Below are positions 1 through 7,402 of a stretch of 26,762 nt of DNA, piece by piece. Source of the stretch: Methanohalobium sp046546175 (GTDB lineage Archaea; Halobacteriota; Methanosarcinia; Methanosarcinales; Methanosarcinaceae); NCBI RefSeq assembly GCF_046546175.1, contig NZ_JBKGYF010000017.1:1-26762 (forward strand). The letters are read 5' to 3'. Each line of letters opens with the position of its first letter. Position 1 is the stretch's first letter. The notes below the pieces were generated by a model. That model worked only from the letters and a program-made list of their open reading frames with translations. It was not told the origin of the DNA and ran no database searches. Both the position numbers and the translations under genes were made by a program.

Positions 1-98
1 TCCAGTGGTCTGGTCAACCAGGAACTTGCTTTATGGAAACAAGCTCCTTCCTCAACTGAAATACTGTGTATTTCAGTTAGGGAGGGGTGGTTGACACA
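1..98 (+). mobile_element. Right end of an IS200/IS605-type (tnpB) element
   Basis: A strong compound fold is visible. An outer stem pairs 13-20 (GTCAACCA) with 88-95 (TGGTTGAC). Inside it a long hairpin pairs about 45-64 with 68-87 around a three-base loop at 65-67, with only one mismatch and a few G-T wobbles. A structured end finishing in a GGTTGAC-like sequence, preceded by ATGGAAACAAGC, resembles the right ends (and the overlapping omega-RNA scaffold) of archaeal IS200/IS605 and IS1341-type elements, from memory of that family. The transposase gene would lie left of the window on the plus strand, so it cannot be seen. The boundary with host DNA is about 95-98, inside the last codons of the minus-strand activase gene. 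An alternative reading is a strong minus-strand transcription terminator. Confidence 0.6.
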
Positions 99-843
99 AC
101 GCAGCTCCCAGTGCCCCTGTGATTTGCGGTTCAGCAGGCACGTAAAGTGATATACCCAGTTCTTTTTCCAGCGCTGATTTAATGGAGGTATTTTTCGCCA
201 CGCCTCCCGTGAACGCCACATTTTCTTTTAGTTCTAACTGCCGGGCCATAACCGCAACTCTTCGGGCAATACTCTCGATGATTCCTGCTGCTATATCTTG
301 TCTTGTAAATCCTCTTGTTCGAAGCGATATAACCTCGGATTCTGCAAAAACAGTGCACATACTTGTTATATTCGCAGGTGTTTCAGAACCAATCACCAAA
401 TTGTCCAGATTCTCTATCGAAACTTCAAGTGCCCTTGCCGTGTATTCTAAAAATTTGCCTGTGCCAGCTGCGCACTTGTCATTCATAATAAAATCAGTTA
501 CTTTGCCCCTATTTACCGAGATTACTTTGCTATCCTGCCCACCGATATCAATTATCCCTTTAACTTCTGGGTACAGGTGATATACACCCATAGCATGAGT
601 AGTAATCTCACTTATAGACTTGTCAGCAAACTGAATACTATTCCTACCATATCCTGTTGAATATACATGGTTAACATCTTTTTTGTCGATACCCGCATTG
701 TCGAGAACTTCTTTATACGCAATTTCTGCAGCATATATGAAATCAAATTCAGTTGACCGTATGGTATGAGTAATTTTCTTACCCTCGTTGACAAGCACCG
801 CTTTGGTAGTAGCCGAACCGGCATCAATTCCCACTGAAATCAC
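73..843 (-). CDS. ATP-dependent activase (R-component) of a double-cubane-cluster reductase; BadF/BadG/BcrA/BcrD family
   Basis: This is an ASKHA-fold ATPase that passes low-potential electrons, driven by ATP hydrolysis, to its partner reductase. It opens with the phosphate-binding motif VGIDAGSATTKA (residues 4-15). The dimer-bridging [4Fe-4S] ligands are expected at Cys124 (NDKCAAGTGKFLE) and Cys163 (SMCTVFAESE), and DIGGQDSK (99-106) and FTGGVAKN (211-218) are the nucleotide-site signatures. The length of 256 aa equals that of the YjiL/HgdC-type activases. The start is GTG at 843, overlapping the TGA of the reductase gene as GTGA, so the two are translationally coupled. The natural C-terminus seems to end at GALGAAL; the final CQPPLPN is read from the inverted sequence of an IS right end, so the tail is chimeric but the fold is probably intact. 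Methanogenesis marker 15 is a relative, but the neighbour argues for the double-cubane system. Confidence 0.85.
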   Translation of the reverse strand: MISVGIDAGSATTKAVLVNEGKKITHTIRSTEFDFIYAAEIAYKEVLDNAGIDKKDVNHVYSTGYGRNSIQFADKSISEITTHAMGVYHLYPEVKGIIDIGGQDSKVISVNRGKVTDFIMNDKCAAGTGKFLEYTARALEVSIENLDNLVIGSETPANITSMCTVFAESEVISLRTRGFTRQDIAAGIIESIARRVAVMARQLELKENVAFTGGVAKNTSIKSALEKELGISLYVPAEPQITGALGAALCQPPLPN

Positions 844-1994
844 GCAACCATCTCCATGAACGCATCCACACGGAGTCCGATATGTTCAACGTCAGAATCA
901 CTATAATCTGTCTCGATAGCTAACATTGGAATTCCTGCTTCTTTTAGGGCCTGATGTACCTTATGTTTTTCTATGTTGTAACCGTGGCAGAATTGCAGTG
1001 TATAGTATACAACTCCATCGACTTTGAATTCTCTGGCAAGTTCGAGGATGTTATCTATACGCCTGTCATTGGGACTCATGCAGGAGCAGGGTATTTTTAT
1101 GTATCTTTCGGCCAATGCAAGCATTGGGTCCTTATCTTCGTCTACCATGTCCCAGAACGACCTTGTGCCGGTACAGCTTTCTTCTGCAACAATAACACCA
1201 CCTTTGTTCTCTATGATTTCTGATACTTTCGTGTTACCTCCTGGCATTGGACAACCAGAAATCATTATCCTGGGACTGTGTGAACCTTCAGGTTCAACAT
1301 TTTCCATTTCGCTGATAAGCATTCGAAGGTGTTCCTTTAACATATCAGGTGACAGGAAATACTGTTTCTGAAGGATTTTCAGCACATCAACACCGCTTAT
1401 TGGACTTGGATCTTTTTTCCGTAGTTCATACAGCCTATGTAGAAGCTTTCGGACCTCATTGGAGGATATAATCTCCTTTTTTAAGCGTTCGGTAGTTATT
1501 TTGTTGCCTGTAAGCTGTTCCATTGCACCCTTGAATTTTTCGAGTTCAGATAAAAAATATTCCAAGGCTTCAGAAGTATCAGGCCTTTGAGGGAGGTCAA
1601 TTACATAGGTTGGAACATAATTATCTAGCAATTCATACATCTTCTTCTTACTATCACATGTATTCTCAGCTACGATCATGTCTACCATACTGAATTGAGA
1701 GCAGGGTTTTACGCCTGATGAGCCATCATTGACGATTGATCCAAAAGAAGATTTCACCAAGGGGCAGATGTTTCTTGGTAAATATTGTTCTGCAATAGAT
1801 ATAGTGTCATTCTTGCCTCCGCAGAGTATCATACGATCAGCATCTGCTGCAAATATTATCTCATCAGGTACAAAAAGGCAAAAAGTACCTACAGATTTCT
1901 TCCCCGATTTCTTTTCATCTGATACTTGGCGAATACGCTCTTTATATGAACTTTTGAGATTTTCGAGACTTTTGAAATTACTCATTTTTCTCAT
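840..1994 (-). CDS. Double-cubane-cluster-containing anaerobic reductase (HgdB/YjiM-like)
   Basis: This protein belongs to the 2-hydroxyacyl-CoA dehydratase D-component superfamily, in the single-subunit branch typified by E. coli YjiM and the Carboxydothermus double-cubane-cluster protein, which holds an [Fe8S9] cluster and reduces small molecules when fed electrons by its activase. The length (384 aa) fits that branch. Ten cysteines are visible: 39, 58, 77, 98, 113, 248, 274, 303, 305 and 336. Those in NICPLVKSSFG, KPCSQFSMVD, NTCDSKKK, MISGCPMP, EESCTGTR and QFCHGYN are the likely cluster ligands. The native substrate is unknown. The gene is first in a two-gene operon with the activase (4-nt overlap). 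The start at 1994 gives MRKMSNF; ATG at 1985 (MSNF) is an equally good choice because neither has a clear ribosome site, which hints at a leaderless message from the AT-rich stretch around 2010-2025. Confidence 0.85.
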   Translation of the reverse strand: MRKMSNFKSLENLKSSYKERIRQVSDEKKSGKKSVGTFCLFVPDEIIFAADADRMILCGGKNDTISIAEQYLPRNICPLVKSSFGSIVNDGSSGVKPCSQFSMVDMIVAENTCDSKKKMYELLDNYVPTYVIDLPQRPDTSEALEYFLSELEKFKGAMEQLTGNKITTERLKKEIISSNEVRKLLHRLYELRKKDPSPISGVDVLKILQKQYFLSPDMLKEHLRMLISEMENVEPEGSHSPRIMISGCPMPGGNTKVSEIIENKGGVIVAEESCTGTRSFWDMVDEDKDPMLALAERYIKIPCSCMSPNDRRIDNILELAREFKVDGVVYYTLQFCHGYNIEKHKVHQALKEAGIPMLAIETDYSDSDVEHIGLRVDAFMEMVA

Positions 1995-2065
1995 TAAACG
2001 TTGATATCTTATACATATTAAGTCTTTTGCGAATTAGAATGGTACTGTCCAGTTCTGAATAAAAG

Positions 2066-2137
2066 AACGCCGACTACAAAATTTCGAAGAACATAGCACA
2101 CAGGGAAGTTATCACTGTTTCTAATGCCCTTCTTTAG
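2066..2137 (+). pseudogene. Remnant of a TnpB C-terminus
   Basis: Reading from 2066 gives NADYKISKNIAHREV and a further eight residues before TAG at 2135. The pattern NADY-x(2)-SKNIA matches the end of the TnpB RuvC domain (usually NADYNASKNIA), where the Asp is the last catalytic residue. An in-frame TAA at 2060 and nothing TnpB-like upstream show that only this scrap remains. It sits just upstream of a structured sequence like an IS right end (2151-2202), in the order expected for tnpB followed by its right end. It is too short for certainty. Confidence 0.4.
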
Positions 2138-2150
2138 TTTCCGTTAGTCG

Positions 2151-2202
2151 AAGTTAAGAAATGGAAGGACAAGCCAACTGATTTATTAGTTGGTCGCTGA
2201 CA
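2151..2202 (+). mobile_element. Degenerate IS200/IS605-type right end
   Basis: The sequence contains ATGGAAGGACAAGCC, a 6-bp hairpin (CCAACT 2174-2179 with AGTTGG 2188-2193) and then CGCTGACA. The order ATGGAA..CAAGC, hairpin, TGACA repeats the order seen at 33-97 of the window, with a much shorter stem. It follows the TnpB scrap at 2066. The rest of the gap (1995-2258) holds the divergent promoters of the reductase operon and the glucan operon; CACTAAAATATC near 2226 is the only TATA-like candidate for the latter. Confidence 0.4.
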
Positions 2203-2258
2203 TCTCCAAATTTGTGATACCAATACACTAAAATATCCCATAGAAAGAATTAGGATAT

Positions 2259-3422
2259 ATGAAATCAGTTTGTTTTTGCGGGGAGATACATCAACCATTC
2301 ACGATGAAGTGGTACTGGCCAGCTTACGAATATACCAGACCGGACATCGACAAATATTTCGATTTGTCGCAGGTATATTCAATCTTTGAAAAGATGAGTG
2401 ATGACATCATACATACAAACGAGTTCATTAAAGAACTTGTAAAAAGTGATGGTAAATTTTCATTCAACATTTCCGGTACATTCCTTGATATGTGTAAAAG
2501 ATGGAACACTGATGCGATTGATTCATTCAAGGAGCTCTCAGATACCAGAAGTATCGAATTCGTTTCATCTCCCTATTACCATTCTCTGAGTAGTTTATAT
2601 CCAGAATTCTCAGAATTTCAGGACCATGTGAAAAAACACCGGAATGAAATCAATAATTTTTTTGGACAAAACCCAAAAACTTTCATAAATTCTGAATTGC
2701 TCCTATCAAATCAGCTGGGAAAAATTCTGAAAGAATTGGGTTTTGAATGTATGATTTCAGAAGGGTCTTCGAATCTGATTGAAGGAAATGATCCGACATA
2801 TGTATATGCTAACCACTTACCGGTCCTTCTCAGACACATTGACTTAAGCGAAGATATTGAAAACCGGTTTTCTGATAAATCATGGACAGGATACCCATTA
2901 ATTGCAGACAAATTCGCGTCATGGATCAATAACATGGAAGGGGATGTAGTTGTCATATATTTCAATTATAACAGTCTTGCAAGGCATCATGAATATGAGA
3001 GTAATATATTCCAGTTTATCAGAAAGCTACCGGAAAGTCTGAGAAAATACAATATAGAGATGGTAACACCCTCAGAAGCAGCTCAGAAGTATCTAAAGAT
3101 AAAACTGGACAATCTTAACACTGAAACCACTGCGCGTTACGGTATGGATAGCCTTACAGGCAATCATATCCAGAACATTTATCTGTGTGAGTTGATGAGG
3201 ATTAATAATGATTTTCAGAAGATAAAGGGTGCGCCTAATTATAATTTTTTGAAACAGATATATGGATACCTCCAGCAGAGTGATATACTGATGGATATGA
3301 ATTATACAAACCTACCTCTGGCTTATGAAAGAGGTGTCAATAACTTTTCTATTCTTTCGGATTTTAGACGTGCTGTTATTGAGACAGAAGGAGAAATTAA
3401 AAAGATGGGGGTCAAACAATGA
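2259..3422 (+). CDS. GH57-family protein, probably catalytically inactive paralogue
   Basis: The fold is that of the GH57 alpha-amylase/4-alpha-glucanotransferase family: HQP at residues 11-13, then the segment around Glu146 (FINSELLLSN), which corresponds to the catalytic nucleophile. The acid/base motif, DYETFGEH in the next gene, is here NYNSLARHH (236-244). The catalytic Asp is Asn236, the following Glu is Asn238 and the glycine is gone. The protein (387 aa) aligns end to end with its neighbour, so it is a diverged tandem duplicate. The stop overlaps the next start as ATGA (3419-3422), giving translational coupling and probably 1:1 synthesis. The likely role is a non-catalytic glucan-binding or complex-forming subunit; this is inference. 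AGGAT lies only 2-3 nt before the ATG, so the ribosome site is poor and a nearly leaderless message is possible. Confidence 0.8.
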   Translation: MKSVCFCGEIHQPFTMKWYWPAYEYTRPDIDKYFDLSQVYSIFEKMSDDIIHTNEFIKELVKSDGKFSFNISGTFLDMCKRWNTDAIDSFKELSDTRSIEFVSSPYYHSLSSLYPEFSEFQDHVKKHRNEINNFFGQNPKTFINSELLLSNQLGKILKELGFECMISEGSSNLIEGNDPTYVYANHLPVLLRHIDLSEDIENRFSDKSWTGYPLIADKFASWINNMEGDVVVIYFNYNSLARHHEYESNIFQFIRKLPESLRKYNIEMVTPSEAAQKYLKIKLDNLNTETTARYGMDSLTGNHIQNIYLCELMRINNDFQKIKGAPNYNFLKQIYGYLQQSDILMDMNYTNLPLAYERGVNNFSILSDFRRAVIETEGEIKKMGVKQ

Positions 3423-4621
3423 CTTCTGTATGTCCTTATTTCCAGATACATCAACCTTATCGACTCAGATGGTTCTGGCCTGATGATATGAGTGGTTTTT
3501 ATAGATATTTTGATTACGCTGCTAACAAAGAAATATTTGAAAAAGTTGCAAACAAATGTTATCGTCCGACAAATAATTTATTACTTGACTTAATCGATGA
3601 ATACAATGGGGATTTTAAATTCAGTGTTTCTATAACGGGTACACTCCTAAGCCAGTGTGACAATTGGGGAAGTGATGTACTGGATACTTTCATACAGATG
3701 GCAGATTCTGGCTGTGTGGAATTTCTGGATGAGACGAATTATCATTCACTTGCGGGTTTGTTTGAGGACAGTTCCGAATTTATAGAGGAAATCAAAGAGC
3801 ATCACAAAGTTATAGAGGACCTCCTTGGTGTAAAACCGAAAGTGTTCAGGAACACCGAACTGATTTACAATAACAATATAGCAAAGACGGTGTCTGATTT
3901 AGGGTACAATGCAATACTGACAGAAGGTGTGGATAACCTGCTTGGATGGCGTTCACCGAATTATGTATACAGGGCGGATGACAGTGGTCTTCCGGTGTTG
4001 ATGAGAAACTATCAGTTAAGTGACGATATTGGGTACCGTTTTTCAGCACGATGGTGGAGTGAATATCCCCTTACAGCTGATAAATGGGCATCATGGGCAT
4101 CAGATGCAAAAGGTGATACATTAAATATATTTATGGATTATGAAACATTTGGTGAACACCAGTGGGAGGAGACCGGTATCTTCGATTTTATACGTGCGTT
4201 TCCTGGAGAAGTATTAAAAAGAGACCTTTCCTTCAACACACCTTCTGAAGTGGTTGATATGTATCCATCAGTAGGAGACATCGATGTAGGTGATTTTTCC
4301 ACGATTTCATGGGCGGATATGGAACGGGATACCAGTGCATGGCTTGGAAACGACATTCAGAGAAGGTGTTTTGAAGAAGTAAAACATCTGGGTCCCTATG
4401 TTAAAAAGACAGGGGAAAATGAACTGATACAAATCTGGAAACATCTGCTGACCTCAGACCATTTCCATTATATGTGCACCAAATGGATGGGTGACGGTGA
4501 TGTTCATGCATATTTCAGTGTATATTCGTCACCCTTTGATGCTGCCGTAAATTACATGGCAATCATCATGGATTTTAAAGCGGAAGTATTCAAAAGACTG
4601 AATAATTTATCGGGGGAGTGA
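3419..4621 (+). CDS. GH57 alpha-amylase / alpha-glucanotransferase family enzyme
   Basis: This is a glycoside hydrolase family 57 enzyme acting on alpha-1,4-glucans in the cytoplasm; no signal peptide is present. The conserved landmarks are HQP (11-13), NYHSLAGL (107-114), the nucleophile Glu147 in FRNTELIYNN, and the acid/base Asp240 in FMDYETFGEHQW, followed by a Trp-rich stretch RWWSEYPLTADKWASW (211-226) before the active-site loop. Its 400 aa match the short intracellular archaeal GH57 amylases. It is coupled to the inactive paralogue upstream and followed after 9 nt by the V4R gene. Hydrolysis versus glucan transfer cannot be told from sequence alone. Confidence 0.88.
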   Translation: MTSVCPYFQIHQPYRLRWFWPDDMSGFYRYFDYAANKEIFEKVANKCYRPTNNLLLDLIDEYNGDFKFSVSITGTLLSQCDNWGSDVLDTFIQMADSGCVEFLDETNYHSLAGLFEDSSEFIEEIKEHHKVIEDLLGVKPKVFRNTELIYNNNIAKTVSDLGYNAILTEGVDNLLGWRSPNYVYRADDSGLPVLMRNYQLSDDIGYRFSARWWSEYPLTADKWASWASDAKGDTLNIFMDYETFGEHQWEETGIFDFIRAFPGEVLKRDLSFNTPSEVVDMYPSVGDIDVGDFSTISWADMERDTSAWLGNDIQRRCFEEVKHLGPYVKKTGENELIQIWKHLLTSDHFHYMCTKWMGDGDVHAYFSVYSSPFDAAVNYMAIIMDFKAEVFKRLNNLSGE

Positions 4622-4630
4622 CCAATTTAA

Positions 4631-5443
4631 ATGACACATAACCTTGGTACATTTTTTAGTAAAGAAGATAAAGGATATTTTGTCTGGTTCAAGATATATT
4701 ACACCGATACACCGGAGTCACAGACTGACATTGTAAATCTTTTTGCTTCTGAAGATATGGATATCAGATATGGATACCTTGATAATACCGAATATAAAGA
4801 TAAAGGAAAATATGTCCTGTTTGCACGTGTTAAAACTGACACCGATATAAACGAATTTTTGGGCAAACTTAAAAACCTTGAAGTGGTTTTGAATATAGAA
4901 CATCACGTTTTGCAGGACAGTACACTGCACTCACTGGATTATCCACTTCAACTACTCGGTGAAAGAGCCATCATTGCCCGTGCAACAACATTTGTGGATA
5001 TTGTCCGGATTATAAAGGAAAATGTATCTGATTCCAGCGGATTGCTGATGGTCAGTGGTCTCAATGGCGGCATCCATGCTGCCAGATACATAAAAACAAA
5101 AATAAATATCGACAAAAACAATCTTGCAGATATTTTAAAAGAATTGGTTACAGCTGCAGGTTGGGGGTTACTGGATATGGATCTTGATTTTGATACATTA
5201 AACGGGAAAATCTATTTCATGAACTGTTTTATTGCCGAATCATATGGTGAAAGCGAACGTCCTGTATGTGAATATATAAGCGGATTTTTTTCCGGATTTA
5301 TTACAGAATCACTGGGAGAACCTGTCCATGTCAGAGAAATAAGGTGTAAATCCATGATGAGCACTGACCTCTGTGAACATATGATATCAAAAGCACCACA
5401 AGGTATAAAACCCGAACACATCCTTAGAGGAGAACTGCCTTGA
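4631..5443 (+). CDS. V4R-domain protein of the glucan operon
   Basis: The C-terminal third (about residues 200-256) is a V4R (4-vinyl reductase-like, small-ligand or metal binding) domain: CEYISGFFSGFITESLGEP (213-231), then IRCKSMMSTDLCEHM with Cys239 and Cys248 spaced C-x8-C, the usual metal or ligand site. The N-terminal half (about 10-95) alternates beta strands and helices and looks ACT-like; the assignment is weak. No DNA-binding or membrane segment is seen. The ribosome site is GGGGAGTGA overlapping the stop of the amylase gene. The stop overlaps the TTG start of the glucoamylase gene (TTGA). V4R proteins usually sense ligands or assist enzymes; lying between glucan hydrolases, this one may tune the pathway, which is inference. 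Confidence 0.72.
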   Translation: MTHNLGTFFSKEDKGYFVWFKIYYTDTPESQTDIVNLFASEDMDIRYGYLDNTEYKDKGKYVLFARVKTDTDINEFLGKLKNLEVVLNIEHHVLQDSTLHSLDYPLQLLGERAIIARATTFVDIVRIIKENVSDSSGLLMVSGLNGGIHAARYIKTKINIDKNNLADILKELVTAAGWGLLDMDLDFDTLNGKIYFMNCFIAESYGESERPVCEYISGFFSGFITESLGEPVHVREIRCKSMMSTDLCEHMISKAPQGIKPEHILRGELP

Positions 5444-7389
5444 TTAAACAACCAAACGTAATTCTTGGTAATCAACATCTGCTCGTCACAATGGGAAGCA
5501 AAGGAGAGATATTTGGATTTTTTTATCCAAGAAGGGATTATGCGCAGAATATGGAAGATTCGGTAGCCTGTATCCATGACGGTTCGCATCTCATGTGGAC
5601 AAATAGTTTTGAGTGGACTGCAAAACAGGAGTACCTTGAAGATACCGACATTGTATCCACTGAACTTTCTCATGAATCAGGTCTTAAAATTTCAATCCTT
5701 GACTTTATACATCCTGAAGCACCATTTTTAGTCCGTAAATACAGAATATCTTCAACCAGAGGGTTTCATGGTAAATTTTTCTACTACATGAATCTTGATG
5801 CTGGTGAAATGGAAAAAAAGAACGCAGCTTTTTGTGACCCCGATGAAAAATTATTTGTCCAGTACTGGAGGGATTTTCATATCGGTCTTACCGGGGTTCC
5901 CGGTTTTGACGACTGGCAGGTCGGTAAGATGATGGGAACCATCTGGTGGATGAATGCCAAATATGATATGGAAGATGGAGTACTGCAAAAAAACCGGGAA
6001 GATATTGGAAAACTTAACAGTGCAGTTGGATGGGACCTTAACATTAAGAAAAATGGGTCATCTGAGATTACTGTGTTGATTGGTGCTGCCAAAGGGAGGA
6101 CCCAGTTATATAAAAGGATGCATGAAATCTGTTCCCAGAAGATAGATGATATGTTTGAAAACACCAAAGATAACTGTATTACGTGGCTGTCTGGAAGAAA
6201 TGTTTTAAGTTTATCCGGGATGAATAACGATAAAACAACCCAGAAAACATTACTGGATGCATATAACCGCTCACTACTTACACTGAAACTTTTGAATGAC
6301 CCAAAACATGGTTCTTTCATCGCAGCTCCTGAATTTGATTCAAATTTTGAGATGTGTGGAGGTTATGGGTTTTGCTGGAACAGGGACGCATCAGAAGTAC
6401 TTGCTTCGCTATTGCATTCAGGATACCCTGGATACTGTGAACATTTCCTGAACTGGTGTAAAAGTACCCAGTTTTCAGATGGTTCGTGGTTTCAGAGATA
6501 CTGGATTGATGGTAACATAGCACCCGCTTGGTGTAACTTCAAAAATACCACCCAGATAGATGAAACCGGGTCAACCCTTCAATTGATGGATATTTACTAT
6601 CAGTCGATTGAAGGTGTGAAAAAAGCCGATTTCCTGTATGGAATGTGGGTTACAGTATTGCATGGTGCGGAATACCTCATGAAACGAAGTGCTAATGGCC
6701 TCCATGAACCCTGTATCGATTTATGGGAAACTTTCCCGGGCATCTTTAGTTATACTAATGCTTCTGTATATGCTGGACTTTTAAGTGCTGCTCATCTGGC
6801 AGAAGAATATGATGAATCAGGGCTTGCAAAACGTTGGTCTAAAAGAGCGGAAACTATCAAGAAAAACACACTTGAAAAACTCTGGATTGATGAAGGATAC
6901 TTTGCAAAGGGAATCATCGATGAAAAACTGGACACAACAGTTGATGTCAGTATTCTGGGTACATTTGTTCCATTCAATATGCTAAACCCGCAAAATCCTG
7001 ATGAGAGAGACATGATATATACCATAATTGCAACGATTGAAGAGAAACTGAAATCAAAAATTAACGGTTATTACGGTATCAGAAGATATGAGAATGATAA
7101 TTACATCGGAGGAAATCCCTGGATTGTAGCAACATTATGGCTCTCAAAAACCATGCTCTCTCTTGCAAATACCCTGAATGATGAAAAAGGTACAGAAAAA
7201 GAAAGGCAGCAATTCATAGAAAAAGCTGTTGAATATATAAAATGGTCCACCAGAGGTACAACAAGTACCGGGTTATTGCCGGAACAGGTGGATAAACATA
7301 ACGGTCAGCCTGCATGGGCAATACCACTGGGATGGAGTTGTTCTCTAATGATTGATAATCTACAGCTTCTGGATTCTGTATTCAAATAA
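5440..7389 (+). CDS. GH15 glucoamylase (glucan 1,4-alpha-glucosidase)
   Basis: This is an inverting exo-hydrolase that frees glucose from the non-reducing ends of alpha-glucans. An N-terminal beta-sandwich (about 1-250) precedes an (alpha/alpha)6 barrel. The barrel shows FCWNRDASE (311-319), the substrate loop QIDETG (372-377), the proposed general acid Glu430 in HEPCIDLWE, and the general base Glu615 in TGLLPEQVD. The length of 649 aa fits bacterial/archaeal GH15. There is no signal peptide, so the enzyme is cytoplasmic. The TTG start at 5440 is chosen because AGAGGAG at about 5426-5432 is well placed and the overlap with the V4R stop (TTGA) implies coupling. Confidence 0.9.
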   Translation: MIKQPNVILGNQHLLVTMGSKGEIFGFFYPRRDYAQNMEDSVACIHDGSHLMWTNSFEWTAKQEYLEDTDIVSTELSHESGLKISILDFIHPEAPFLVRKYRISSTRGFHGKFFYYMNLDAGEMEKKNAAFCDPDEKLFVQYWRDFHIGLTGVPGFDDWQVGKMMGTIWWMNAKYDMEDGVLQKNREDIGKLNSAVGWDLNIKKNGSSEITVLIGAAKGRTQLYKRMHEICSQKIDDMFENTKDNCITWLSGRNVLSLSGMNNDKTTQKTLLDAYNRSLLTLKLLNDPKHGSFIAAPEFDSNFEMCGGYGFCWNRDASEVLASLLHSGYPGYCEHFLNWCKSTQFSDGSWFQRYWIDGNIAPAWCNFKNTTQIDETGSTLQLMDIYYQSIEGVKKADFLYGMWVTVLHGAEYLMKRSANGLHEPCIDLWETFPGIFSYTNASVYAGLLSAAHLAEEYDESGLAKRWSKRAETIKKNTLEKLWIDEGYFAKGIIDEKLDTTVDVSILGTFVPFNMLNPQNPDERDMIYTIIATIEEKLKSKINGYYGIRRYENDNYIGGNPWIVATLWLSKTMLSLANTLNDEKGTEKERQQFIEKAVEYIKWSTRGTTSTGLLPEQVDKHNGQPAWAIPLGWSCSLMIDNLQLLDSVFK

Positions 7390-7402
7390 CTGGATGGTTC
7401 AC

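Noticed and set aside
182..580. 132-codon plus-strand frame inside the activase gene
   Set aside because: It is antisense to a clearly recognised protein and its product resembles no family; the same holds for the other frames opposite reductase, alaS, arlI and aksF.
7352..7402. Longer N-terminus for the debranching enzyme
   Set aside because: It would overlap the glucoamylase, adds a sequence (MIIYSFWILYSNNW) unlike the family, and homology begins at ATG 7403.
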